Shown: positions 12,152 to 24,739 of the stretch, piece by piece | How the letters are laid out: the number at the start of each line of letters is the position of its first letter | Position numbering within the stretch: position 1 is the stretch's first letter | Assembly: GCF_000276665.1 (NCBI RefSeq) | Contig: NW_004955402.1 | Span: forward strand, 3,403,728-3,467,727 | Direction: 5' to 3' | DNA length: 64,000 nucleotides | Source: Chinchilla lanigera | Taxonomy: Eukaryota; Chordata; Mammalia; Rodentia; Chinchillidae | Translations under genes and position numbers: made by a program | The notes under the pieces: model-generated | Seen by the model: only the letters and a program-made list of their open reading frames with translations | Database searches by the model: none | Told to the model about the DNA's origin: nothing

Positions 12152-12170
12152 GTGGCGCCCCCAGGTGGCA
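12152..12170 (-). promoter_or_regulatory. CTCF-like core motif
   Basis: The plus strand reads gtggcgcccccaggtggca. Its complement, tgccacctgggggcgccac, differs from the classic CCACCAGGGGGCGC core at one position. Known role of such sites: CTCF binding, chromatin looping and insulation. Occupancy here is inference. Confidence 0.45.
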
Positions 12171-13335
12171 GCCTCCAGCAGTGCCATCGTCCTCTCCCCA
12201 CCAGGGCCTCCTCAGAGCCCCGGGGAAGGAACACCAAGGCGCAGTCCCCTGGGTTCACAAGCTCACATCTGCAGCCAAATGTTACTGGAGTCAGAGAGGC
12301 TGCCAGGAGACAAGTAAGGTTAGGGAGGTCGTGAGGTGGGCTCCAACCCCCGTGCATGGTCCTGTCCTAAAAAGAGGCCGAGTCCCCTGCCGGTCCCGCG
12401 AGCAGGCGGCGCACTGGGCACCGCGGGATCTGAGATTTCCGGACTCCCACACCGTGAGAGAGATGCGTTTGCAGCATTTTGTTAGGGCAGCTGGGCAGAT
12501 CAAGAGGGGGCAATGGTAGCACCTCAAACTTATTTGGTGCGACATTCATAAATATATTTTAAAAGGACATGAGTCATGAATGCGGTCATTTACAGGTTTT
12601 AAAAGGTGGTCACCTTAGAAAGAACTGGTCATCACTATGTATGCAAAATAAAAAGTCTACTTTTTCTTTAAAGCTTGATTTTTCTAATCTCCATGCCATA
12701 GTATTAATAATATGAATTCATAGAAGAAAACAAACTTATTTTGCGATTTCGATGGAGTAACCTAATTAGACCCGATTACTCAAAGTAATTTCTGTACTGC
12801 AGTTATATAAAGGAATGTGATTTACTCTTTAGGATTTACTTTGTGAAATATTTAGGAGTAAGAGGCACTGGGCTTTTGACTTCCTCACAGATACAAACAA
12901 ATGTGAACTTTCAATAATGGAGGAATCTGGTGAACTGTTATGTGATTTTTTTATATTATTCTTATAAATTTTCATGAGCTTCAAATTATTTAAAAATAAA
13001 AAGTTAAAATTAAAATGGAAAATGAAAACCGGCCATCTCGGCTTTGTTCCCGCCAGTGCGTCGCTACCTGCACGGCAGAGGTGCCTGTGTGCCGGCGGCA
13101 GGTCAGCTCTCTGCCCGGGGCTCCAGCATCCCCCACCAGCATGGCCACCGCCAGGACCTCGATGGAGTTGCGTGAGCAGCTCTGGGACCAGTCACTCGCT
13201 GTACACGGGGCCAGCTGTGATGTCCTCACTGGGACAAGGGCCAGTGTTACTTACACTCACAGATTCCTCACTAACCAGTGGGATGCTTCTGTTCGCTTGT
13301 AACCAGGTTTTGACTCAGAAAACTAGGGTGTGAAA
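12171..13335. other. Intron stretch without recognisable repeats
   Basis: GC-richer at 12.1-12.5 kb and 13.0-13.25 kb, AT-rich between. Overlapping 100-145-codon frames on both strands follow the GC content and show no domain. Confidence 0.4.
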
Positions 13336-13372
13336 TATTATCATCATCATTATTATTATTACTATTATTATT
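13336..13372 (+). repeat. (ATT/ATC)n trinucleotide microsatellite
   Basis: Imperfect run of TCA/TTA triplets. Confidence 0.9.
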
Positions 13373-13943
13373 CAGCAACGCAGTGGTAATCTTGCCTGAC
13401 TAAGCTCTGCATGAGAACTTCGCCACATGACCACCTCCGCCCCGAGCCAGAACACAGTGGAGCCAGCCCGGCCGCCTGGCCAGGGGGATGGTGCAGAAAC
13501 CCTCGGGCGCAGTTTCCTGTAGGACAGCTGAAAACAGAATGCTTTCCCTTCCGTAACTCGCGTCCCTGCAAAGCATCACTGTAAGTAAATAATAAACGAC
13601 TCCTCCTGGGCAGCTCAGCCATAGTAGGGGACAGAGAGCGTGGCGGGCGCTTTTCTGGAGGAGACCCGGAGCATCACCTCCACAGACCCAAGATGCCTTA
13701 GTTTTGTTCGGGATCTGCAGTCTCCTACGCTTTGCATCCAAGAGTCCCGCTAACAGGTAGGTGCAAGGCACCGCCCTCTCTGTGTCCTTCAACCCAGATT
13801 CCTCTCGTCCCCAAGACCTATGATGCCTGAAGCTGGGATGCTTTCGTGTCAAACCGCCCATGCTGAGTCTCCGCCTGTCCACCCCGCTTCCACGACCTCG
13901 GCACGGTTCCTGCGCTGTGCACCTTGGTTTCCACTGCTGTGAC
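13373..13943. other. GC-rich intron stretch carrying a chance open frame
   Basis: A 202-codon minus-strand frame (13400-14008) starts inside the neighbouring MER2 and has no recognisable domain, so I do not call a gene. Nothing else recognised. Confidence 0.45.
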
Positions 13944-14263
13944 ACAGAGGATGTTACCTTCCACCTGAAATGCTTGGGACGAGGAGCATTTGGGATTAGT
14001 TCAGACATTTAAATGTTTGCATATCCCTAAGATGTATCCTGGGGAAAAGACTCAAGTCTGAAACAAAATTCATTTATATTTCCTATACACCTTATACACA
14101 GTTTGAAGGCAATTTTATACAGTATTTCAAATGACTTCATGCATGAAACCAAGTTTCATAGTGTGGGGTTTTTCACTCTATGTCACATGGTTGCTCAAAA
14201 GGTATGGCTTTTGGAGTATCTCACATTTTGGAGTTCTGTACGAGGGGTGCTCAACTCGTGGTA
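13944..14263 (+). mobile_element. MER2-type (TcMar-Tigger) non-autonomous DNA transposon
   Basis: Follows the MER2 order: 'tgaaatgcttgggac', 'gactcaagtctgaaac', 'attcatttatatttcctata', 'caccttatacacagtttgaa', ending 'gaggggtgctcaactcgtgg'. Nearly full length for the family and strongly diverged; no coding capacity. Confidence 0.85.
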
Positions 14264-15209
14264 GTGTCTCCCTTACAGACTTGTGCGAGTATCAAGTGAC
14301 ATAAGACAGGGGCACACTAAGAGCTCAAACCCCGAATCATGTCCACACTCATGGAGTTTTAGAGCTGTAACAGTCATTGTTGTAGAAAACAAACAAATGC
14401 AGTGGTAGAGAGGGAGAAGGAGAAGGGTGACAGGCTTGGTGGGCCTGGAGTGGCTGGGATCTGACTTCTGTGCCGAGAGGAGTGGGGACGGGTCCCTTCC
14501 TCTCGCATCCGGGGCAGCACATGCCCAGATCTTCTGGTCACTATCACTGCAAGACTTGGGTGCTCGGTAACTGGTGGCTTGGACAAGCCAGCTAGCCAGC
14601 CTAGCAAACATGGCACCTTCGCGCTCCATCCTGGAACCTGGTGTAGTATTTCAGCCTGTCTAGCCAGGCAGGGCTATGTCTCACATAGGGGACGAACAGA
14701 GCTTATGAAGTGTGAGCAATCTAACTGGTCGTGGGACCAGGACAGAGGATGGCATTCACTCCACAGACAGATGGAACTCTGCCTCCTTATATGCTTGAGC
14801 TGTTCCTCTCTCTACCCCAGAACCCAATTGGCCAGCAGGTCACACACAAGTAGGTGGTCAGTACATGTCTGCTGCAATGACTATCACATATGTATGGAGT
14901 CATTCCTGTAACTGAAAAAGATACAAGTTCAGTTTAAAATTAGGATTCCGTTCTAACCACCAGTAGCAACATGTTACGGGAATGAACCGAGTGCATAAAT
15001 CTTTCTAGTTCACTGTCCAGCTGCGGGACACCAGCTGCTAAAGACCCAGAAGCTTGTGTGAAAGGCAGGCAAAGAGCAGGGAGACGGCTCCCACAGGCCT
15101 TGGCATCCTCAGAAGGAGCCTGTGGGATAGGCAAGTCAGTGAGAGCTTGGTGGCCGGGTGCGTGGCTCTGTTTTCCTGTCACACGGCGAACATCGCCTTG
15201 TGCACCAAT
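14264..15209. other. Intron stretch without recognisable features
   Basis: Unique-looking sequence. No exon or repeat recognised. Confidence 0.45.
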
Positions 15210-15223
15210 CAGAATGGGAAGCT

Positions 15224-15313
15224 GGGGCTGGGGATTTAGCTCAGTGGCACAGCGCCTGCCTGGCAAGTGCAAGGTCGTGAGTTCGATTCCCGGTACCGGA
15301 AAAAAAAAAAAAC
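15224..15313 (+). repeat. ID-type SINE, near-consensus, with 14-bp target duplications
   Basis: Best-preserved ID element here: 'ggggctggggatttagctca', 'gcgcctgcctggcaagtgca', 'gagttcgattcccggtaccg', then a run of A. Both polymerase III boxes look intact. Exact duplication cagaatgggaagct at 15210-15223 and 15314-15327. Confidence 0.96.
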
Positions 15314-15327
15314 CAGAATGGGAAGCT

Positions 15328-16984
15328 AAGGTTGTCCTCCGCCGTGTGAGAGCATCTGCCTGTGAGGACTGCCTGAGCACCACTCTGAAGTCTGCATACA
15401 CTGTGAGGGCGGAAACACTGATGGTACTGAGAACTCCTGGTGGAGCCGCAGGACGGCGGGTGGCCTGATTAACCTCAGGAACTCACATTCAAATACTGCT
15501 GACACGTAGTGCAGATCAGAAACCTAAGCACGCACAATCCTGACTCAACAGCAAAGCTTCTTCCTAAGGAACTTCTTAACTACATCCCCTAAACTTGTCC
15601 CAGGAGCAGAAACTCCAGTTCCAGAGGAGCCACTGAAAATCCCACAGCATGACAAAAGAGTAGTGTTTTGCATTTTGCCATCTTTTCATTATAAAGAGGT
15701 CTTTCCAACAGTTCAAAAGTTACAAGCCACATTAAACTGTGTGTGCCAGCTGTGTGATGAACGACATTTCATCCATACTCGGTTTAGGGACACAGCGTCT
15801 GGGTTAGCACTACTTTCCCAAAACATACACTGAATAAATGGTAATGCTATTACTAAAAGTAAGACATTGTAGGAACCTTAAACGACTTACTGTACTGCAC
15901 AGAACACTGGTTTAAAGCTCCTAAAAGACTGCGAGTACGAAGTTATTTAATGCTTTGCTGTTTATATGCTTAACAAATTCTTCTGAACAGCTACTATGTG
16001 CACAAACCACTCTAGTCTCTCAGAGCAATCAGCCTCGGACACGCTTCCTACCTCAGAGTGCTCGGAGTGAGCATTTACACGGCTTCCTCCACAATCTGCT
16101 CCAAAGCGAGCACAACCCAAACTCAGAGGTATCAGTGGCTCTCCTGGTTGCCTGTTTCTGTGTCCTTGGGTCAGGTATTGGCTCGAGGTGGGACACACAC
16201 AAGGGCTATCTTCCTCTACACAGACTTCACGCCATGTCTGAACCTCTGAGTGCCCCGGATTGCTCGGCAATGACGTCCTGGTGCAGCACGGCGGCTTCTC
16301 ACCGGAGCTCACACCAGGGCGGGTGAGGCCGATACTCCGGCAGTGTGGAAACAGGCCAGTGTCACACAGGATTCGGGAATGTCAGTGCTGCTGCCTCTCC
16401 AGTCGTCCAAGGCTTCCCTGAATTGCTTTTCGATAGCATCTCAATGCAGTTGCTTCCCAACGTGAGCGATATTCTGAATGGGACCTTTCCTGCCTGCCCC
16501 TCTACTGGACACTCATCCTGGGCAGCTGAACACTGAAGCAGGTGCTGCATGCGAACAGCACAGCTTCCGGGCTTTGCAGATCATGTGCTGACAGCCTGTC
16601 GGCCTGCACCACAGGGCCTTGTGTGGACCCAGTATTTTTCTTTCAGGAAGTAAATCCTGCTCACAGCAGTCCCTGCTACTTCCATCTCTGCAGCAGAAGC
16701 AGTGGCCTAAGGCTTCATCCGGAAAGAGAAGGCATCTGACAGCTCTGGCAACAACGGCTGGAAGGGACCGATGTGACAGGGTCCACTCTCAGAGTTCCCA
16801 AGAAACACTGACGCAAGGTATTGCACACACTCCCAACCGCCAGCGACATCCACCCCGAAGTACGCCTGCGCACTAGGGGATGGCTAGGTCCGCAGAGGCA
16901 GGTACCCAGCAAGGTCAGAGCTGGAAGACCATTCTGAGAGGCTGCTACCAGCTGGTCCCAGTGCTAACGTGAGAACATTAACTG
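15328..16984. other. Intron stretch without recognisable features
   Basis: Unique-looking sequence of mixed composition. No exon or repeat recognised. Confidence 0.45.
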
Positions 16985-17318
16985 CAGGTTGAGCCTCCTT
17001 AATCTGAAAATCCAAAGTCTGAAGTAGCCCCAGATCGAAAGCTTTCTAAGTGTTAACTTGATGCTATACACGGAAAACTCCACATCTGACCTTCGGGGAC
17101 AATGGACTGCTCTCAGATTGTGGGTGCACTAAAATACCAGATGAAAGTACCTTCAGGTTAAGTGTATAGGAAACGTCAACTTGGGTTGATTTCACGTTTG
17201 GACTTGGGTCTTCAGGACAGCTTGTTTTATATATATGCAAATATTTCAAAAGGTGGAGCAGTCTAGAATCTGAAGTGCTTTTGGTCCAAAGTACTTTGGA
17301 GAAGGGATACTGAGCCTG
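16985..17318 (-). mobile_element. MER2-type DNA transposon, reverse orientation
   Basis: Left end 'caggttgagcctccttaatc' and right end 'aagggatactgagcctg' are inverted repeats. The interior runs in reverse MER2 order ('cggaaaactccacatctgac', 'cacgtttggacttgggt', 'tatatatgcaaatatttc'). Full-length but diverged. Confidence 0.85.
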
Positions 17319-17951
17319 CAGTAACAGGAATATTCCTCAAGCTTGGGCAAGGATTCGAGTGTGTCCTTTCTATTTGCTTTCTTGTATTCTGTCAGGACTG
17401 ATTGTTTATTTCTTTCCACTGTACTTTCACCCATCCCAAACAAAGGATTACTAGGTGCTGGCGGAGTCTGCATGCATTCGAACAGGTGCTAAGCTTTTTA
17501 GAAGGCAGACACTACCCTAATAACCTTCTGCCCATTTCCTGTGTGATAGAACCACAAGGTAAATGTACACTTGAGCCAGTGGTCACGGCCAGCTCATGGG
17601 GCTCCCGTGAAAAGGCCTCTCGATAGAGACTGCTAGGAAGCAGCTCTGAGCAGGACTTACATTAACCAATTGGCTTTCCGTGTTTACTTGTGAGTCACTG
17701 GTCCCTACTGAGGCCTGTAATGGTGGGTGAAGCCATGAGGTCTCAAAGGACAAGGCAAGGCCACAGCTGAGGACTTTTGGCTCCAACCCCAATTAACTAA
17801 AAGGAGACTGTAGCTGCAGGCATCTCACTCCTGCAGTGAAGGCCTTCCTAGAGATAACACAGTTCTCCTAAGTTAATATAAAGTATTATCCAGAGAAGTC
17901 CTTAGAGGGACTCCCAAGTCCTGCTCAGATTCCTGCATTTTCTCCAGTATC
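17319..17951. other. Intron stretch without recognisable features
   Basis: No exon or repeat recognised. Confidence 0.45.
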
Positions 17952-17966
17952 CCCCTCCTTTGTTTG

Positions 17967-18083
17967 TTTGTTTTTTTTTTTGTTGTTGTTGTTTGTTTGT
18001 TTTTCTAGTACTGGGAATCGAACTCATGACCTTGTGCTTGCCAGGCAGGCACTGTGCCACTGAGCTAAATCCCCAGCTCCCTG
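17967..18083 (-). repeat. ID-type SINE with 15-bp target duplications
   Basis: Long interrupted poly-T (tgttgttgtt), then 'agtactgggaatcgaactca' and 'tgagctaaatccccagctcc'. Exact duplication cccctcctttgtttg at 17952-17966 and 18084-18098. Confidence 0.94.
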
Positions 18084-18098
18084 CCCCTCCTTTGTTTG

Positions 18099-20312
18099 AA
18101 AACCAAATAAATATGGGCCACCCAGGGAAGTTCTTGGTCCTAACCCAAAGAATCTCGAATTCTGTGAGAGGGTTGGACCCTCCTGGAACCCTAAAATCAT
18201 TTTAATTGTCTCATTTGTTTAAGCCTTTGCTGTCCACTCGCTTGGGAGATTGCAGGCCTCATCAGCCTATAATAACTAAGGGTTATTAACCCAGTAGCCT
18301 CTGAAATTGGCTTTCTCAGAACAGAAGGAAAATTAAATTCTGTGAGTTGAGATCTCCGACTCTATTCTACCCTGGCTGCTTTGCGGAAACCCAGACAAAG
18401 TTGGGGGAAATGACACAGTCACTCTGGAGAGGTTTCTATGCAGTAACATCCTCGCCATGAGAAAATGTGTTCAAAGGTAGAGTCCTGTTAGGAGCAGAAA
18501 GAGACAGTTTATCAAGAGATCCTGCTCTGACTCCTGAAGCGAAAGATTTGCAGGCACAGTACCTACAACACTAAAAAGAGCCCTTGCAGCTTGGATCTGA
18601 CAAAACAGAGACAGTGACCGGAGTCCTGAGCTGACGAACATGACATCCCTGTTAGTACATGGCCTCCCCAAATAGGAGTGTATGAACAATGCAGTGTTTC
18701 AAAAGCAGGAAAAAATTTACAGAGCAGCACAGAAACGTCATTGAGAAGGGGAGTTCTATGCTTCTTTTGAACAGAGAGGATATGTTGGTGAATACAGCTT
18801 GGCGGTGCTGCTTCCTGTTTAGGTTATTTCCAGACTGCCGATGCCGTAAGTCACTGTCCTCCCACAGTCGCCAGTAAATGTGGCCTTATGAATGAGCCTG
18901 CTCAACTGCCAGGGGCCAGGCAGAAAACGTCTGTCTCCAGACTGGAGGCCACCGTGTGCCCAGGGTCCCTGCACTGGACCCTGAGTGTGGTCACTTTGGA
19001 TGGCTTTCCACACGCAGAACTGTGCTGTTCCGGCGGTTCCTCATGTGGCAGCTAGAATGCACGCGCATCTCTGTGTCATGAGCATCTTTCTCGTAGCTGC
19101 TCTCCCACCAATCTTAAAACCCTGTTGGCTAAAACAAGCGACACACCCAGGAAAGGGTGTATCATGTGCTAAGGGACCATCAAGGCTACCACCAGCTTCC
19201 GGGCGAGGGGACGGCCAGGTCGATGGTGGGATGAAGACTGTAGCTCCTGCAGGAAGGGACAGCCCCGAAAGTTTCAGTGCTAAATTGATGCTCCCACATG
19301 GCATGAATCGTGGGGGTCAGCACGCACACCATGGGGGAGAGGCGGAGGATGAGTGCCTGCGAAGACAAGTTGGTCACAAGCAGCCTCTTGAGGCCACTTC
19401 ATGTTGGGCAGGCTTGTCGTACGAGTGCGCTATCACAGTGTTGCTCGGAGAAGATGTCCCATGCCAATACCCCCCAGTTATGCCGGAGTGTTAGGAACCA
19501 CTGCTGCCCTTTGCACAGCATCCAGGAGAACAGGAAGTATAACCTGGGGTGCTGGAACAACTTCACAAGCCCATACCTCTTTAGGGGGACAGGCCAAGGC
19601 ACAGTGGCCTGGCAGAGTGGGTCACAGGCGCAGTGTACACGCTGGGACAGGGCCAGCTCCGGCCCTCACTATGGCGTGTGATCACTGGTGACCTTTCACC
19701 CAAAGAGCTCTGCAGCCCTCTGCACCGTCATCAAGGCAGGATTGGCAGCTGCTCGCAGGCTGCTGTTGGCCTCTCCAACCCCCACATGTTAGGCCCTGCC
19801 GGGGAGCACCCGGGTCTGCAGGGAGGACCCATGGAGGGCATCTGGCCAAGGCAGCAGGAGGCTTCTGCTTAGTACAGCTGCCCACAGCTCACGGGCTTGC
19901 GGGGAGAGCCCTTAGCTGTTGTTTAATCGTCTTTTAAAGGCCTTTGGGAAGTGCATTTTGTTGAATTGACTCATTCTGGAGAGTATAAAGTTGTACAGAA
20001 GAATGCAAATAATGCAAACCAATTCCTAAGCATCTGGAAGAGAAAAATGCAGCTGTCTCACTGCACACGTAGACAGCCTTCTTCCACACAACTTGCCAGC
20101 CTGGCAATTCTCAACTCCACGGTACCGGCGAAGCCTGAGCGTTGGGCTGCCCTTGCTGGGCTCGGTACTCAGGGTGCTGGCTTCCTTCCGCTCACTCCCG
20201 CTATCTGCTTGCCTGTCTCTAGGGCTGCTCTGCCCTGAAGTGAGGAAGTTTGAGGTCTATTTCCCCCTCAAGGCTGCTTCAGCATGCATCTCTTATACAG
20301 CCGAAATTCCCT
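18099..20312. other. Intron stretch without recognisable features
   Basis: GC-richer 18.9-19.9 kb with several 60-170-codon overlapping frames on both strands, none with a family signature. No repeat recognised. Confidence 0.45.
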
Positions 20313-20445
20313 GTGAACATCTCTAGTCCAAACAGTCTAAAACTGGAACTACTCCTCAATTTGAAACTTTGTGAGCTTGATACTCAAGTTTCAGATTTTG
20401 GAGCAGTTAAGATTTTAGGTTTTTTGATTAGAGATGTTTAACCAG
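20313..20445. mobile_element. Short MER2-like inverted-repeat element
   Basis: Starts gtgaacatctctagtccaaa and ends ttgattagagatgtttaacc; the two ends are inverted repeats of each other around a 'tcagattttggagca' interior typical of the MER2/Tigger group. About 133 bp, so internally deleted. Confidence 0.6.
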
Positions 20446-21373
20446 TAGAGTCTGTGCAAGTCTTCTAAAATCTAAAATGAAACAAGAAAATCTATTTCTG
20501 GTCTCATGGGTTTCAGATAAAGAATACTTCACCTGTCGTATTATCACACGAAAGGAAAATAATGATGCGATAAAAATATATCATATAAAGTCTATGTGCA
20601 GTGACCAACTGATTCTTCCAAATGTTTCAAGTTCAAACACTGAATCTGTTTATATCTCCTGAGCCTGCTGGAATCTAGAATAATCCACCTGCATTTTTTC
20701 TCTTTAATAACAATGAATTTTTTCAAGAGACCAGGTTACTTACACTATATTTGTATTCTAGATATTTCTAATTGTTTCCAGATTAAGCATTTATGTTCCA
20801 AATTATACAGAGGTAATTCTGCACCCTGCCAACATTAAGAAATGCATGGTACCAGGTTGCACCACTACCAGCTTTGCTAAATTCGAAGACTAAGCTATTC
20901 ACCCTCAGCTCTTCCCATGCAAAGGTTTGGTTTTCCTTTGAAGTACGATTACTAAGTAATCTACAAGTGATACTTTAGGCCACATAATTTTAGAATAAAA
21001 ATACTAGTATTAATACTAACTATAAATTTATTAAAGTTTAAGGTCATTGTAGCTTTTAATCTTAGACTATATCTCACTAAGAAATATATAGTCAAAGAAT
21101 TGTATTCAGAAGCTAGTTAGAATAATTTTTTTCTCTGGGTGATGATTTGTTAAAATATATTTTTCATTTTGAACTGATATATAATAATTACGCATAGATT
21201 ATGGAGTCCAGTGTGTAACAGATCAGTGTATCTGACGTTACCACAACCTCAATCATTCTCTGGGGTGGTAATATTATCCATTTGCTACAGTTGCATTATC
21301 TGTTCCCATCTGCACCCAACCTCTAGGTTAACCTGTTTCAAATTTTTCATTCACTTTTGGAATGTGCCATATT
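20446..21373. other. AT-rich intron stretch
   Basis: Strongly AT-rich with many TAAT/ATTA words around 21.0-21.2 kb. No repeat family recognised. Confidence 0.4.
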
Positions 21374-21401
21374 CACGTGGCTCAGGACCCACAGCCACGT
21401 G
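21374..21401. promoter_or_regulatory. Palindromic pair of CACGTG E-boxes
   Basis: cacgtggct at 21374-21382 and its exact complement agccacgtg at 21393-21401 form a 9-bp inverted repeat around a 10-base spacer. Each arm holds a canonical E-box, with starts 22 bp apart. Binding by bHLH factors is possible but unproven. Confidence 0.35.
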
Positions 21402-22604
21402 AGCAGGACAGTGACAGACACTTCTTCCCCATCTCTCACCTTCCTTTCTTCCTCCCTGTCCCTCCAACCAACAATCCCACAGGTAACCTTCTTCAGGTGT
21501 TCTGAGCTTACCCTTTCTGGGTTCTTCTTGTACAAGTAATGTGCATGCGTGTTTACAGGTAAGCAAGCCATGTACTTGTTTAACTCCTTTCTTCACACAA
21601 GGCCTCACTCTATACAGTTATTTTCAGTAGCTTCTTCAGGACAATGGCTTTCACGCCCCACTGTCCCATTTCCGCTAACAAGCTGGTGTTCTTCTGCAAG
21701 GAGCCGACATTCTTCTGTCCATCCCTGGTCTGGGAGTCACAGGTGCGCAGAAACGCTCTTCTCGCCTCTTCTGTAGCTGGGCTGTACTGTGATGTGAGTG
21801 GCACAGTTCTGATGAGCCGGTCATTCAGGCCTGTACCCTGCGATCCTCCAACTGCTGCCTCACACTCACCCTCCAGCCACTCTCGATAAGTGTGCCAGGA
21901 GAGGTCAGCACGCTGGAGGGTACCGTCCCAAGGGCCGGGGTGCAGGTGAACAGGAGGGTGTCCTGGGTTGGCTGGGCAAAACTGGCTCCTTCTGCACACT
22001 GCCGCTCCTACCAACCTGCCAGCCTCACCTGCCCTCTCCTACCTACCCCACCCACCCTGTCCTCTGCCTCCTGGGGCAAAGAGAGACAGCACCACAGGCT
22101 CACTGATTTCCTAATTGTGCCTTCTAGCTGGCAAGATACTAACTGATCTTTTTTATGCATATCTGTAACTGTTAAGGTCTGACCTATACTGCATGACATT
22201 TCCCTATATACTTTTACTCCTTTTTTTGCAAGAGAAAATTCAGCCAATTATGTTACCAAAAAAGCCCTGCCTTGATGAAGTAGTTTTCTGCATTTTTCTA
22301 CAAATATTCTCTGAATTACAAGCATCTTCCCTCAATAAATCAGTCATCTTACATATTCCTTGAAAATCTAGGTTTTTGAAGTCTAATTTATCTATTAAAT
22401 TCACCACATTTTACATGGAATTTCTATGTATAAACAACAGGGATTTATTATTTTCAAGTAGGTTAGAATAAAATAAAATATTCCCATAAAACGTAGATCC
22501 TGACTCTTACAGATACTTTGTTATCTCTGTCTCCCTCACGGGCAAGGAAGACTAGAACGACCACGGGAAAGTTCTCATCAGCCGCTGCACCTGTGCTGCC
22601 GATT
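21402..22604. other. Intron stretch without recognisable features
   Basis: Pyrimidine-rich at 21.4-21.5 kb and unique-looking beyond. No exon recognised. Confidence 0.45.
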
Positions 22605-23022
22605 CAGAACAGGGGTGCCAACTGAAGGAAATCCCATCCCTGGTGACACCGGGCATGAACCTGGGGACACGGTGCTGAGGGAAACGACCCAGGAGGACAA
22701 ATCCCGCACAATCTCAGCCACATGTGGAGTCTGGAGCAGCTGAAGTAGGAACGAAGGTTACCAGGCACGGGGGCTGGGGAGATATCGGTCAAAAGGTGCA
22801 AAGCTTCAGTCAGGATGGACAAAGCCGAGAGCTCTGTGGCGTAACACTGTGACTGAAGTTCCCAGTGTACTGTACATGCGGAAACCGCTGAGCAGATTCC
22901 CACCACAAAGCAGGGATACGAATGATGGATGGGTGATCGGTTTGATTTAGTCATTCCCCAATGTGCCCATATTTTAGAACATCACACTGTAAACCATAAA
23001 TATATAAAGTTTATCAATCACA
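22605..23022 (+). repeat. L1M-type 3' end (LINE-1 3' UTR)
   Basis: Follows the old L1M 3' UTR in order: 'gggcatgaacctggggacac', 'ccgcacaatctcagccacat', 'gaaggttaccaggcacgggg', 'ggggagatatcggtcaaaag', 'ccataaatatataaagttta'. Ends near the expected A-rich tail. Non-coding. Confidence 0.82.
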
Positions 23023-24645
23023 GTATTTTTTTTTCTAAACAGTACTGTACAAATTGAAAACTAAAAGTAAACTCAGTCTTAATTTTCAAAGGGTTGGTAT
23101 TGAATATGCATCTAAAATATGTAATCATTGTTAATTTTATTTTTGAAGAAAATAATTAAAAGTGAGAAAGTGCAAAGAAAGATCAACATTTCCTAAGAAT
23201 TTAAAATATGACATGTACATACACCAACAAAACAAATCTGCCTGCAATGCCATGCTGCATCTTAGGCATGACTCCTGTAGGCTCTGAGTCACGGGATCCC
23301 TAGTGTTTCCCGGGTGAGACATCTCAGGCGCTAAGGCCCACTGGCTATCCAGGCCAACAGAGGAGGCATCTGCATGCGGCAGCAACGCATGTGCTCCTTG
23401 TGTGGCCAACGACCTTCGCCTCCACCCCGTCCACAGGAAGGACGGGAGGAAGACCTCACACAGAATCTCACAGGATGATCCCATGCATGGGTGAATCACT
23501 CCCTCACATCTCCAACCATTATCTCACCTCCGGCTGAGGATCTGACAAGAAACTGGGTTGAACACCTTTGCTTTGGTCAGGCTGGATGGGCTGATAAGCT
23601 CCTGGCCACAGACAGCAGAGGAACGGAGGAGGAGCTCAGCCTGCAGTCCCTGAATCCTCAGAGACGGTGCTGGCCAGAGATCAGGGGCCAGGGAGGTGTT
23701 TTCCATGCATCTTCCCAGCCCAGGTCTCTCAATAATGCAGAAATACAGTGGGTGCCCAGGACATTCAGGAAGGCAGGCACGGACCAGGTGTGTCCAGGAC
23801 GGTTGCAGTGAAAAGCTTTTCATTGCAAGTGCTACAACTCCTGCTCATACGATAAAGTTTTAGAATACTCATTCTTGCACATAATCCTGGAGGTCTGGGG
23901 TCGAGTCTGAATCTTTACATTAAACACAAAAAACCTATCCCTTCATTTTTAAGAAGACTGTATTTTGCCCATTAAGCTAGTTACAGTGAAGCTAAGAGAA
24001 ATTTCACAATTAACTGAATGTCCTTACTGTTTACTCATTTGCTGCTTACTAAGTTTAAATAAAAGAGGTGCCTGTCATTTCGTTGAATTTAAAGAACACA
24101 CCCAAGGCACAGGGCCATGAGGCTAGTGTTTAAGATGGGCATTTTCACGAACGTCACAGCAATCTGCCGCCTGCTATATACAGGAAGCCTGTGAAAATGA
24201 ACTCATTACAGAACAACATTATTTACAAGTTAAGACTCTTTCCTAAAGAGCTGGCTTCAAAATTAGGGGTTGGTTCAGGGTGACAGAATGTGGAGAAAAT
24301 GCTTGTTCTGTTGCAGCGGAAGAGGACTAATTCCAGATGTGCACAGCTTCGTGTCACACGTGGGATGGTCCTTCCCTCTGCCTGCACAGTACTCAAATCT
24401 CACGCCCTGCCGTGGTGAGCCCTCCGCTCAACTCCCTGCCTCTGGATTTTGTTTAAATTTTGTTTTGCCTTTTAAAATGAGACACTCTGCTAGACATTTC
24501 CTTTCTAGGGCTCCATAAATATCTCAGAAATATTTAACATAGGCAAGTTTTTTTTTTTTCAGAGTTAGGAACCTATAATTTCTAACACAGTTTCTCCTGT
24601 TTATGGAATGACATATTTTAGCTTATGGAACAAAATGAGTATGTG
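23023..24645. other. Intron stretch without recognisable features
   Basis: No exon or repeat family recognised. Confidence 0.45.
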
Positions 24646-24739
24646 TTTTTTTTTTTTTTCTTCCCAGTACCAGGAATCGAACTCAGGACCTTGTGCTTGC
24701 CAGATAGGCACTGTGCCGCTGAGCTAAATCCCCAGCCCC
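24646..24739 (-). repeat. ID-type SINE
   Basis: Poly-T, 'cagtaccaggaatcgaactc', 'gctgagctaaatccccagcc'. The target duplications (gtatgtgttt / atatgtggttt) are imperfect. Confidence 0.92.

Noticed and set aside
13400..14008. 202-codon minus-strand open frame
   Set aside because: Its start lies inside a MER2 transposon and the rest is GC-rich unique DNA. No recognisable motif.
15224..15313. Possible tRNA gene
   Set aside because: It has tRNA-like A and B boxes, but lacks a proper cloverleaf 3' half and ends in poly-A with target duplications, so it is an ID-type SINE.
21402..21500. Pyrimidine tract plus AG resembling an exon acceptor on the plus strand
   Set aside because: The downstream frame is short and unlike any PTPRM exon, and the gene runs on the minus strand here.
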